Source: Vampirovibrio sp041737375 (GTDB taxonomy: Bacteria; Cyanobacteriota; Vampirovibrionia; Vampirovibrionales; Vampirovibrionaceae). Taken from it: a DNA stretch of 64,000 nt. This document shows, in pieces, positions 35,515 through 44,606 of the stretch. The DNA lies in contig NZ_JBGSRV010000010.1 of NCBI RefSeq assembly GCF_041737375.1, positions 310,001-374,000 on the forward strand, written 5' to 3'. Position 1 is the first letter of the stretch; every line of letters begins with the position of its first letter. The position numbers and the translations under genes were made by a program. Under the pieces are notes generated by a model. That model searched no databases and was not told where the DNA came from. It was given only the letters and a program-made list of their open reading frames with translations.

Positions 35515-38031
35515 TTATTTCACCACGATGTTTACCAGTTTGTTGGGCACCACAATCACTTTAACAATTTGCTGATCGCCAATTTGCTGAATGACCTTAG
35601 GGCGCTCACGGGCCAAATCTTCCAGTTCCTTTTGGGTTAAACCATTGGCCACTGTAAACTTGTCCCGTATTTTGCCATTAATCTGCACCACCACTTCCAC
35701 CATGTCAGACTGAGTGGCCACCGCATCCCAGGCAGGCCAGCTCTGGGTGTACAAGGCATCGTTACCGCCCGATAATGCCCAAAGTTCCTGAGCCATGTGT
35801 GGCGTAATGGGGGCCAGCACTTTCAGCAGGCTGGCGATGGCATGGCTGTAAACAGGCTCTGGTTCATTGCCTGCCTTGTATTTAGCCAGATAATTCACAA
35901 ATTCACGAATTTTACTAATCACCGTATTAAACTGAAAGTGGGTTTCAATATCGGTGGTAATGCCGCCAATGGTTCGGTTGGTCCACTGAAACAGCTCACG
36001 GGTGTCCCCGGTCATATCCTCGTAAGCGGGCAATGGCAAATTAAAATGAATGGCATTCTGATTTTCGGTGACACACCGCCAAACCCGGCACAAGAACTTA
36101 TAACAGCCTTCTACCGCGGATTCCTTCCAGTCAAAATCCGCTTGGGGAGGAGAATCGCTCAGAATGAAAAACCGGGCGGTATCGGCGCCGAATTCCTGAA
36201 AAATGGCATCCGGGTCCACAATGTTCCCCTTGGATTTGCTCATTTTAGAGCCATCCTTCAGCACCATGCCTTGGGTCAGCAGGTTTTTGAACGGCTCGTC
36301 CTGCTCGGTCCAGCCGCTGTCGCTCAGGGCCATCATAAAGAACCGGCTGTACATCAAGTGCAAAATGGCATGCTCAATGCCGCCCACATACTGATCCACC
36401 GGCATCCACTGATGAATCAACTGCGGCTCAAACGGCTTGGTTTCATTGTGCGGATCGATATAGCGCAGGTAGTACCAGGAGCTGTCCACAAAGGTATCCA
36501 TGGTATCGGTTTCCCGCTTACCCATTTGGCCGCACTTGGGACAAGGCGCATGCTTAAAGGAGCTGGAAGTGGCCACTGGCGAGACGCCCTTCACCGAAAA
36601 ATCCACATCCTTAGGCAAGCGCACCGGTAAATCTTCATCCAGCACCGGCACGGTGCCGCATTTTTCGCAATAGATAATAGGAATGGGCGTTCCCCAATAT
36701 CGTTGCCGAGAAACCAGCCAGTCTCTGAGGCGGTATTGAATTTTTTGCTTGCCAAACTTTTTATCCTGAGCCAGCAAGGTTATTTTTTCCTTGGCCATTT
36801 CGCTGTCCAGGCCAGTAAACTCACCCGAGCTCACCAAAACACCGGCATCCGTATAAGCTTCCTGTAAGGGCTGATTGGGATTGGCGGGGTTCTCAATCAC
36901 CCGCTTCATGGGCAACTGAAACTTTTGGGCAAACTCAAAATCCCGTTCATCGTGGGCCGGAACTGCCATGACCGCACCCGTACCATACTCCATCAAGACA
37001 TAGTCAGACACCCAAATCGGCACCAGCTCGCCGTTATAGGGGTTAACCGCATTGATCCCCAGCGAAACCCCGGTTTTTTCCTTATCGCTGGCAGTCCGAT
37101 CCATCTCGCTTTTCAGCTTGGTGGTTTCGGTGTACTGATCCACCGATTCCCGGTAATCCTCGCTCACCAGCAGCTCCACCAAAGGATGCTCGGGTGCCAA
37201 TACCATGTAGGTGACCCCAAAAATGGTATCCGGGCGGGTGGTAAACACCGGAATGCGAATATCCCGGCCTTCTACCTTAAATTCCACCTCGGCGCCAATG
37301 GATTTGTTAATCCAGTTTTTCTGCATCAACAACACCCGCTCCGGCCAGCCCTTCAGGCTATCCAGATTTTTCAGCAGGCGATCGGCGTATTCGGTGGTTT
37401 TAAAGAACCACTGGTTCAGCTTTTTCTTGGTCACCAGAGAGTCATCTCGCCAGCAACGCCCGTCAATGACCTGCTCGTTGGCCAATACGGTATGGCACTG
37501 CTCGCACCAGTTCACCGGCGCTTCTTTTTTATAAGCCAAGCCCCGTTTGTACAGGTACAGAAACATCCACTGGGTCCACTTGTAGTAGTCTTCCTTGCAG
37601 GTGGCCACTTCCCGGTCCCAATCCACGGCCAGGCCCAGCTGCTTGAGCTGCTTGCGCATGTACTCAATGTTGCTCATGGTCCACTCGGCCGGGGGAATGT
37701 TATTTTGAATGGCGGCGTTCTCGGCGGGTAAACCAAAGCTGTCCCAGCCCATGGGGTGCAGCACGTTGAAACCATGCATACGCTTAAAGCGGGCGATTAC
37801 ATCGGTGATGGTATAATTGCGAACGTGGCCCATATGCAAACGGCCAGAAGGATAGGGAAACATGGACAGGGCGTAATACTTGGGCTGATGGGTTTCATCG
37901 ATATCGGTTCTGTAAAGACCGCACTCTTCCCATTGTTTTTGCCATTTGGCCTCAATGGCTTGCGGCTGATAGCTGGCAATCTGTAAAATAGACTTCTCGC
38001 TAGATATTTCCATAATCCCATCCGTACTCAT
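35515..38031 (-). CDS. leuS: Leucyl-tRNA synthetase
   Basis: Class I synthetase charging tRNA-Leu. The 838-aa protein has the HIGH-type motif HMGH within MFPYPSGRLHMGHVRNYT, the zinc-binding CEQC and related pairs, the CP1 editing domain (~220-420), the KMSKS motif in DGSKMSKSKGN, and the C-terminal anticodon and tail domains. Length is within the bacterial range. ATG 38031 and an in-frame ATG at 38013 are both possible starts. The tRNA-Leu(GAG) it would charge is in this window at 63.7 kb. Confidence 0.97.
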   Translation of the reverse strand: MSTDGIMEISSEKSILQIASYQPQAIEAKWQKQWEECGLYRTDIDETHQPKYYALSMFPYPSGRLHMGHVRNYTITDVIARFKRMHGFNVLHPMGWDSFGLPAENAAIQNNIPPAEWTMSNIEYMRKQLKQLGLAVDWDREVATCKEDYYKWTQWMFLYLYKRGLAYKKEAPVNWCEQCHTVLANEQVIDGRCWRDDSLVTKKKLNQWFFKTTEYADRLLKNLDSLKGWPERVLLMQKNWINKSIGAEVEFKVEGRDIRIPVFTTRPDTIFGVTYMVLAPEHPLVELLVSEDYRESVDQYTETTKLKSEMDRTASDKEKTGVSLGINAVNPYNGELVPIWVSDYVLMEYGTGAVMAVPAHDERDFEFAQKFQLPMKRVIENPANPNQPLQEAYTDAGVLVSSGEFTGLDSEMAKEKITLLAQDKKFGKQKIQYRLRDWLVSRQRYWGTPIPIIYCEKCGTVPVLDEDLPVRLPKDVDFSVKGVSPVATSSSFKHAPCPKCGQMGKRETDTMDTFVDSSWYYLRYIDPHNETKPFEPQLIHQWMPVDQYVGGIEHAILHLMYSRFFMMALSDSGWTEQDEPFKNLLTQGMVLKDGSKMSKSKGNIVDPDAIFQEFGADTARFFILSDSPPQADFDWKESAVEGCYKFLCRVWRCVTENQNAIHFNLPLPAYEDMTGDTRELFQWTNRTIGGITTDIETHFQFNTVISKIREFVNYLAKYKAGNEPEPVYSHAIASLLKVLAPITPHMAQELWALSGGNDALYTQSWPAWDAVATQSDMVEVVVQINGKIRDKFTVANGLTQKELEDLARERPKVIQQIGDQQIVKVIVVPNKLVNIVVK

Positions 38032-38120
38032 TCAATTGTGTTCTATTATAACCAAAGACAGCCCGCCCCGATAGCACCAAGGGGCATCCCTCAGCACCAA
38101 GCCCCCAAAGAGGAGTCTCA

Positions 38121-39905
38121 ATGAGGCGGAATCGCAATGAAGGAATCCCAATGAACGGACTTTCCGGCCACCGAGTTCAACGCACGTTTCTCTGCTTATT
38201 GGCGTTGGGGTGTTTGCTCTCTCCTCAGGGCGCATGGTCGGCAGAAAACCTGGAAGCCTTAATCACTCAGGGCAACCTGGCCGCTGAACAGCAGAATTTC
38301 AGCGCCGCCATTCAGGCTTATGAAAAGGCCATTCAAATCGCCCCGCAGGAGAAAACACTCAAAAACAATTTGGCGGTACTTTACGCCAACCACGCCGTTG
38401 GCCTGCAAGACCAAAAAAAGTACGATCAAGCCTTTCAATATCTGGATAAAGCCACCGCTATTGCGGTTCCCGGCTCCGCTTCAGCCAAAAACATTCAGGG
38501 GGCCAGAGCCAGCCTTTATTTCTCTCAGGCCATGGATTTGAAAGAAAACAACGCCAACCCCACCCCCGCCGATTACCAGAACATACGAGCCTTACTGAAT
38601 CAGGCCTTGGCCTTAGGCCCGGATGAACTGGCTTTTAAAAAAGGCCTGGCTGGCACCTATCTGGATGAGGCCTATCAGCTGGCCGTTCAGGAAAAATTCA
38701 CCGAAGCCGCACCCCTGCTGGAAAAAGCGCTGAGCTATGACCCCAAAAACCCAGCCATCAAGCAATCCCTGGCCAATGTGTATTTGGGGCTGGGGCGAAA
38801 TGACGCCGCCAACCGAAAAAACTGGATCGACAAGGCACTGGCCATGGATCACTCCCCTAAAATCCAGCAAGTGGCCGACCGCCTATTGGCCATAGACAGC
38901 CCCAGCGCTTCGGCTCAGGGCAAAGGCGGGTTCGCCGCTAATCCCAGTGAAGCCAGAGGCAAAGCGCCCAAAGCCATTTCTCGCTTATCGGTGGCCGATA
39001 TGTTGCGAGACATGGAATCTCAGCTACAAATAACGCCGCCCAAAAACGCCACTTTCGATGACCGATTGGCCACCCTGGAAACCCAGGTTTTGGGGAAACC
39101 GGAAGTGGGCGCCATGGCCATTCGCGCCAAAACTGTTTACACCGCCCTGATGGGGGAGAGTGACGGTCTTCAGGATCAATCCAGTATTGATACGCCCCAA
39201 GCCCCGGCCATGGATAGTCAAAATAGCTATCTGGATGAAATTTTTAAGGTGACTGACGGCAAAGTGGTGCGTTGGGGCCGATTTCCGCTGCGGGTTTATT
39301 TTGAAGAACCCAAGGAAAATCCGCTGTACAAGGCCGAATACAAAGAAGCCGCCCTGAAAGGCTTTGAGGTGTGGAAAGATCACACCGATGGCTACGTTAA
39401 ATTTCTGGAAATCAAAAATCCGCAAGCCGCCGATGTGGTGGTAAACTGGACGGCGGCTTACGTGGATCGCTTTGCGGACCCGGAAACAGTGTCTTCTGTT
39501 TACAAAACCTACACACCGCCCAAACGCAGCCGGTTGTTAACCGTGGTGCAAATGGCCTCTGCCTTTGCCCCCGGCTATTTTTCTCTGGTGCCGCAAGCCG
39601 CCGCCGCCGGGTTGCAATATCAGCAGTATAAAAAACTGGCCATTCTGCAAGAGGAATCCAAAATTTATTTGGGCTTAAACCCCACCCAAACCCTGGCCCC
39701 AGATGCCGCCAAAATGCTGATTCAAAACATGGCCGCTAAAGAATTCGGCCATGCGCTGGGCCTGAAGGGAAGCAGTCCGCAGCAGGGCGATTTACTGTAT
39801 CCCGAATTGCGTTCCGATGCGCCCCAAATACCCACCTATCGGGATTTAACCACCTTGCGAGAACTTTATAATCGCACGCCCAATATTATTTTGAACGTGA
39901 ATTAA
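38121..39905 (+). CDS. Exported TPR protein with degenerate metzincin domain
   Basis: A 594-aa protein. An N-terminal signal peptide (hydrophobic TFLCLLALGCLLS, cleavage near WSA) is followed by about five TPR units (~45-260), then a linker. A C-terminal domain (~370-594) resembles matrixin-like metallopeptidases of other bacteria: the WGRFPLRVYFEEP strand, VVNWTAAYVDRF, a helix AAKEFGHALGLKGSS, and a DLLYPELRS...LRELY end. The zinc motif HExxHxxGxxH is degraded: the first His is Lys540, and the third zinc ligand and Met-turn Met are also missing. ATG 38121 (GAGGAG upstream) or ATG 38151 (AAGGA upstream) may be the start. Probably a non-catalytic binding protein. Confidence 0.88.
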   Translation: MRRNRNEGIPMNGLSGHRVQRTFLCLLALGCLLSPQGAWSAENLEALITQGNLAAEQQNFSAAIQAYEKAIQIAPQEKTLKNNLAVLYANHAVGLQDQKKYDQAFQYLDKATAIAVPGSASAKNIQGARASLYFSQAMDLKENNANPTPADYQNIRALLNQALALGPDELAFKKGLAGTYLDEAYQLAVQEKFTEAAPLLEKALSYDPKNPAIKQSLANVYLGLGRNDAANRKNWIDKALAMDHSPKIQQVADRLLAIDSPSASAQGKGGFAANPSEARGKAPKAISRLSVADMLRDMESQLQITPPKNATFDDRLATLETQVLGKPEVGAMAIRAKTVYTALMGESDGLQDQSSIDTPQAPAMDSQNSYLDEIFKVTDGKVVRWGRFPLRVYFEEPKENPLYKAEYKEAALKGFEVWKDHTDGYVKFLEIKNPQAADVVVNWTAAYVDRFADPETVSSVYKTYTPPKRSRLLTVVQMASAFAPGYFSLVPQAAAAGLQYQQYKKLAILQEESKIYLGLNPTQTLAPDAAKMLIQNMAAKEFGHALGLKGSSPQQGDLLYPELRSDAPQIPTYRDLTTLRELYNRTPNIILNVN

Positions 39906-39928
39906 AACGCACAATAAACAAAATTCAG

Positions 39929-40831
39929 CTAAAGCAAAGGCAAGCCAGAACGGTTGGCCTGTAAGCCCAAAAACTGGCCGTGCATTTCATTGGCCCGATC
40001 AAACCAGACTTTTAGGCCCTCAGCGTTGCCTTCCCGCAACAGGGGCAATGCCTCATCAATCACCGCTCGCAAGCCCAGCAACGCTGTTTCCAGATGTTCA
40101 GCGTTTTGGTATAAAATATCGCCCCACATGGGGTAGGGACTGGCCGCCAAACGCAACTGATCATCCAGCCCCGCCCCATGGTAAGCCATCAGGCGTCCCG
40201 GCTCGTTGCGATCCAACAGTTGGGTTAACATCACCGCGTACAATTGCGGCAAATGGCTGACATAGGCCATGTAGCGATCATGCGTTTCAGCGTCAATCAA
40301 CTTGGGATGAGCCCCCAAGGCCCGCACAAAGGTTTGCAGGTTAGCCAGCAACTGCGGATCGCTTTGCTCATGCGGGCAAAGCAAATAGGACTTTCCGGCA
40401 AAGAGTAAGGGGGTGGCATGCGTAATACCCGAAAATTCCTTACCCGCCATGGGATGACCGGCCAAAAACTGGGTGGGCAACAAGGTTTGCCCTAAAGCCC
40501 CAATTTTTTGCTTGCAGCTGCCAATATCCGTTACCCAGATATTTCGGCCCTGAATGCAAGGAGCCAACTGCCGCAATACCTCTAAAGCGGGTGTGACATG
40601 GCAGGCAATAACAATGAGCTGATTATCCTCAAAGTGTTCCGGCAAGGTGAGAGCGGCCTGATCAATAATGTGATGCCTGAGGGCAAACTGCAGGCTTTCC
40701 GACTGTGGATCAATTCCGCAAACCTGCCAATGGGGAAAGCGCTCTTTAGCGGCCATGGCCATAGAGCCGCCAATCAGGCCCAGCCCAATTACGGTTAAGC
40801 GTTCAAACGGCAGTGTTGGCATTGTTTCCAT
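39929..40831 (-). CDS. tyrA: Prephenate dehydrogenase
   Basis: TyrA-type NAD(P)-dependent dehydrogenase for the tyrosine branch. The 300-aa protein shows the Rossmann motif VIGLGLIGGSMA, DIGSCKQKI, GHPMAGKEFSGI, and the catalytic-site segment DAETHDRYMAYVSHLPQL. It could use prephenate or arogenate, which sequence alone does not settle. Starts at 40831 or 40822 are equally plausible. It follows dcd by 20 bp on the same strand and is convergent with the TPR/pseudo-metzincin gene. Confidence 0.94.
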   Translation of the reverse strand: METMPTLPFERLTVIGLGLIGGSMAMAAKERFPHWQVCGIDPQSESLQFALRHHIIDQAALTLPEHFEDNQLIVIACHVTPALEVLRQLAPCIQGRNIWVTDIGSCKQKIGALGQTLLPTQFLAGHPMAGKEFSGITHATPLLFAGKSYLLCPHEQSDPQLLANLQTFVRALGAHPKLIDAETHDRYMAYVSHLPQLYAVMLTQLLDRNEPGRLMAYHGAGLDDQLRLAASPYPMWGDILYQNAEHLETALLGLRAVIDEALPLLREGNAEGLKVWFDRANEMHGQFLGLQANRSGLPLL

Positions 40832-40851
40832 GATGGCAGAAACCAGCTCCC

Positions 40852-41490
40852 TTATCGGTAACTGTGTTGTTTTTGGGCTTCCCGAATGCGGCTGTATTCA
40901 GGGTCTTTAAAAAACGCGGAAGACGCGGTGCTGGTTTTGCCACTGTACTTGGTATAACGCTTCTTCCCATAGGGCAAGTTCGTGGTGGTGCTGAGGAAAA
41001 AGCAAATTTGAGAAATCCGCACACCCGGATACAAGGGCAAGGGAATATTACTGACATTAGACAGTTCAAAGGTTAAAGCGCCCCGAAAACCGGGATCCAC
41101 AAAACCCGCCGTGGCGTGAATTTGCAAGCCCAAGCGCCCCCAGGTGCTACGGCCTTCCAGCCGGGCGGCCAAGTCCAGCGGCACTTTTACATATTCCAAA
41201 GTAGAGGCCAAGGCGAATTCACCGGGATGCAAAATAAAAGGCTCGGTGGGCTTTACCTTGACATGTTGCATATGCTTTTGCACGTCCCGACTCAGGGCCT
41301 CGGGGTCTTTCATCAGGTCCATATGGGTTAAATTGGTGCGGGCCATTACCTGAAAATCGGTACCCAGCCGAAGGTCTACCGAGGTGGGACCAAACTGTTC
41401 TTCCGGTTTTAAAAGGGGGGTAATAATAATGCGACGCTCAGGATCTGGATCAACCAGTCGTTCCAGGATTTGCGCTTCATTTAAAATCAT
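40852..41490 (-). CDS. dcd: dCTP deaminase
   Basis: A 212-aa member of the dCTP deaminase/dUTPase trimeric family. The active-site block reads EGRSTWGRLGLQIHATAGF and then VDPGFRGALTFELSN, with the catalytic Glu in FELSN. The FVDPGFxG form is like that of bifunctional enzymes that go from dCTP straight to dUMP, so either activity is possible. ATG 41490. The unknown gene upstream ends 24 bp away and tyrA follows after 20 bp, so the three are likely one operon. Confidence 0.94.
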   Translation of the reverse strand: MILNEAQILERLVDPDPERRIIITPLLKPEEQFGPTSVDLRLGTDFQVMARTNLTHMDLMKDPEALSRDVQKHMQHVKVKPTEPFILHPGEFALASTLEYVKVPLDLAARLEGRSTWGRLGLQIHATAGFVDPGFRGALTFELSNVSNIPLPLYPGVRISQICFFLSTTTNLPYGKKRYTKYSGKTSTASSAFFKDPEYSRIREAQKQHSYR

Positions 41491-41514
41491 GGGAAACCTC
41501 GCTCTTCTCGGTTC

Positions 41515-42792
41515 TTACTGGCCACACACCAAAACCCGGTGGATTTCCGAGGTTTCAATGGACTTACGCAGTAATTGATCCTGATAATTCAGTAATTCCA
41601 TTACATTTTCAAAGCCTTCGCTGCGGCTCTCGTTTAAAATGGCGTACAACCAAACCGGGCCTCGCTCCATTTTATGCAACCACCCGGCATTCACAATTTC
41701 TTTGGGGCTGTGCGGATATTCGGTCAACATGGCCAAAGGCTCATAAATAGAGAAATCGGCCTTTTCCCGGTTTTTGGCCAAATTTTCAGCCACTTCTGCC
41801 AGCGGATAAAGCGCAGTGCTACTTAGCAAAATACCCTGACTCAGCCTGTCTTGCAGTTGAATGGCCCGCTGCATATTTTTTTCACTAAAAGCGTATTTTG
41901 CGGGAATCATTTTTTCCACCGCCCGAAATACAACGGCCAGGGTGTCTTCGGTCAAAGGCTCCAGCGGGCTACCATTTTCGGGCTTGGAACGCTCACACGC
42001 CTCATGCAAAATTACCAGATTTTTGTGGGTGAAGTTTTGATGGTTTAACCCAAAAAACAAGGCGGGTTCAATCACCCGTAAAAAAGCCGCATCCTGAGTC
42101 AAAAACGCCTCGGATAAAGCCTGAAAATAATAGGCAGGCCCCAGCAAACGCAAGTTAATGGCATGCTGAATCAGGGCATCCGCGGTCGATTCATCCAAAG
42201 CGCCCGCCGCCAGTTTTTTGTGGCCTTTCACCAAATCCAGCTTCAGAGACTCCAGCGACGAAGCGCTCTCCAGCAAAAAGCCGCTATACGCTTTGCTTAA
42301 GCTCACCCAGGCCAACGGATTGTTTTTTTGCAAAACAGACAAGGAATCAATCAGCACGTTGGGCAAACCGGGCAAACCCGAAAGCGCGCAACCTTCCGCA
42401 CGGAGAAACACGGAATGCTCGCCCGCCTGCTTCAGCAAATCCAGCGGCAAAACATCCTTCAAAAACAAATGGGTTTCAGAAACCACCGTTAATTCTTTCA
42501 AGCGGCACGCAATCTGGCTAAGGGCGCTTAAACGGGTATACGTGGTTTCAATCAAAGCTTCGCAACCAAGGGCTGACGGTTTGCCACTGCCGGATTCTGA
42601 AAAAAGCCCGTTCAACACGCTTTTTTGAGACAAAAACTGGTCTTCCAGCAACCGGGCTTGCTCGGTCAGGCTTTGATGCAACACCGGGGCGCTCTCATGA
42701 AGCTGGTTGGCGCACTCGTTCAATAACAACCGAAAACGGGCAATTCGCTCCACCAGTTCAAACACCATAAACTTGAGAAATGTTTTCTGCAT
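41515..42792 (-). CDS. Hypothetical helical protein
   Basis: A 425-aa protein I do not recognise. It is rich in Leu, Ala, Glu and Ser, and predicted almost wholly helical and soluble. The N-terminus has an amphipathic stretch (FLKFMVFELVERIARFRLLL). Mid-sequence features are repeated Leu/Ser-rich helices, and the C-terminus is YQDQLLRKSIETSE. No signal peptide and no known motif are evident. It lies upstream of dcd and tyrA with 24 bp spacing, which suggests co-expression but does not explain its role. Confidence 0.8.
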   Translation of the reverse strand: MQKTFLKFMVFELVERIARFRLLLNECANQLHESAPVLHQSLTEQARLLEDQFLSQKSVLNGLFSESGSGKPSALGCEALIETTYTRLSALSQIACRLKELTVVSETHLFLKDVLPLDLLKQAGEHSVFLRAEGCALSGLPGLPNVLIDSLSVLQKNNPLAWVSLSKAYSGFLLESASSLESLKLDLVKGHKKLAAGALDESTADALIQHAINLRLLGPAYYFQALSEAFLTQDAAFLRVIEPALFFGLNHQNFTHKNLVILHEACERSKPENGSPLEPLTEDTLAVVFRAVEKMIPAKYAFSEKNMQRAIQLQDRLSQGILLSSTALYPLAEVAENLAKNREKADFSIYEPLAMLTEYPHSPKEIVNAGWLHKMERGPVWLYAILNESRSEGFENVMELLNYQDQLLRKSIETSEIHRVLVCGQ

Positions 42793-43005
42793 CTTGCGTC
42801 TCTCTTCCTGCCCGATCGGTTCCGGCGGTTCTTGGCCAAAGGCTTACTTGAGCCGGCCCTGCTGACAAAGGACGTTTTTCGTTTACAAGGATACCCCGCC
42901 CCATGCCGCCTTCAATATAAGTAGTATAGGAGGCTGACAGGATTGCAAACAACCGACTACAACAAAATGTTATGTAAAGAATCTAATAGCCCGTGCCACC
43001 ACCGG

Positions 43006-44355
43006 TCAAACTTTTTCCAAATTGCCCAGAATCTCCCCGGCGGTATATAACGATCCTGTCACCAGGCAAAGGGGGCGAGCCTCCGTGGCCCATTGATCCC
43101 GCAGCTGCATTAACCGCTCGCATCCGGCGGTGGGGGTGAGCGCCTTTTCGATGGGGCAATCGGGGAATAACCTCTGTAGCAAGTCCATCAGCACTTGGGG
43201 AGGGTGATACAAATGCTCAGGGCTGGCCTGAGTTACCACCATTCCCAGCGGGGGCGGAAATTGGCGCAGCACATCCAGTAACGCCTCTGGAGGACGGTTA
43301 TTACGAAGGCTAACCAGCCATAAGGTGGGTTCCTCCGGGAAATAGAGCCGCAAAGTGTCTGCCAAAGTACGAAAACCATCCTCATTGTGGGAGCCATCCA
43401 GTACCAAATGCTGCGTGGCAAAGTATTGAAAGCGAACCGGCCAATACACCCGCCGCAACCCTTCTTCCACCGCTGCCTGTGGGATGGCAAAACCTTGTTG
43501 GCGCAACTGATGCACACACGCCAGCACAATGGCCAAATTGTCGATTTGATAAGGCCCTAGCAAGGAGAGCCGGTAGGTAGAGCCGCTCTCGGCGTCGGTG
43601 ACCAACAACCCTTCGGTAGGGTTGGACTGCGGACTGACGCTCAGGCGATCGGGCTGGGCCATAATCACAGGCGCTTCATGCAGCGCCGCTTTTTCAAGAA
43701 TCACGGCAAGGGCAGTCTCATCCAGGCGCCCGCCCAGTACGACTGGCACCGCGTTTTTAATAATACCGGCCTTTTCTCCGGCAATGGCCGCTAAGGTATG
43801 GCCCAGGTGCTGCATATGGTCTTTGCCAATGGTGGTAATCACGCTCAGGTTAGGTTGCCGAACCACATTGGTGGAATCCAGCCGACCGCCCAGCCCGGTT
43901 TCAAACACGGTAATATCCACCCGTTTTTGCTTGAAAAAACGGTAGGCCATGACATTCAGAAACTCGAAATAGGTGGGCCAGTCTTCTCTGGGCCAGCCCA
44001 GGGTTTCCAAATGGTGCTTCAGGCTTTGTACCTCGTGCTGAAAGTCATCCGGCAAAATGGGATTGCCGTTAATGCCAATGCGCTCCCGAACCTGAATGAG
44101 GTGCGGACTGGTGAAGGAACCCACCTTCAGTCCTGCGGCCTTCAGGATAGAGGTGAGCATGGCCGTTACCGAGCCTTTTCCGTTGGTACCGGCAATATGA
44201 ACCATGGGCAAGCTATCCTGGGGGTTATCCATGGTTTCCAGCAGCTTTTGAACCCGATCCAAACCCAGCTTCATAGCGGATACATCCAGCTGGTTCAAAA
44301 AGCCAACGGCTTGCGTCAGGGTTTCAATCTCTGAAACCGGGGTGGTTTGAGGCAT
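43006..44355 (-). CDS. folC: Folylpolyglutamate/dihydrofolate synthase
   Basis: Mur-ligase-family enzyme that adds glutamate to dihydropteroate and folates. The P-loop AGTNGKGSVTAML is near residue 53, followed by SFTSPHLIQVRERIGING, FETGLGGRLDSTN, ITTIGKDHMQHLG, and LDGSHNEDGFRTLA in the C-terminal domain. ATG 44355 (449 aa) is preferred because AGGA lies 9 nt upstream and the N-terminus matches the family. ATG 44415 would add a Cys/Ser-rich leader that looks non-coding. Confidence 0.95.
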   Translation of the reverse strand: MPQTTPVSEIETLTQAVGFLNQLDVSAMKLGLDRVQKLLETMDNPQDSLPMVHIAGTNGKGSVTAMLTSILKAAGLKVGSFTSPHLIQVRERIGINGNPILPDDFQHEVQSLKHHLETLGWPREDWPTYFEFLNVMAYRFFKQKRVDITVFETGLGGRLDSTNVVRQPNLSVITTIGKDHMQHLGHTLAAIAGEKAGIIKNAVPVVLGGRLDETALAVILEKAALHEAPVIMAQPDRLSVSPQSNPTEGLLVTDAESGSTYRLSLLGPYQIDNLAIVLACVHQLRQQGFAIPQAAVEEGLRRVYWPVRFQYFATQHLVLDGSHNEDGFRTLADTLRLYFPEEPTLWLVSLRNNRPPEALLDVLRQFPPPLGMVVTQASPEHLYHPPQVLMDLLQRLFPDCPIEKALTPTAGCERLMQLRDQWATEARPLCLVTGSLYTAGEILGNLEKV

Positions 44356-44606
44356 GGGGGATCGTCCTGAGCATGATAATGAACACGAAATCAGGTTTAT
44401 CATACTTAAAGTCACTAGTGTGAATCAAATCCGGCGTGAAGCAAACAGGCCAAACCAAATCTTCCCCAAAACAAAGAAACCCACTGCCGAGTTCGCCTGT
44501 TTTTGATATTTTAGGGAGCAGACTTGGCTTTTTATGAACGCAGCAATGCAACAAAATTCATGGCCCGGTTTTTAAATGGATACCGAATAAAAGGAACCCC
44601 GCTTTT

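Noticed and set aside
35797..37731. Forward-strand open frames of 277 and 268 codons (35797-36630 and 36925-37731)
   Set aside because: Both are antisense to leuS, which is unambiguous; their composition (Gly, His and Gln-rich) is typical of antisense translation.
44356..44415. N-terminal extension of folC from ATG 44415
   Set aside because: Cys/Ser-rich leader looks non-coding; ATG 44355 has AGGA at good spacing and fits family N-termini.
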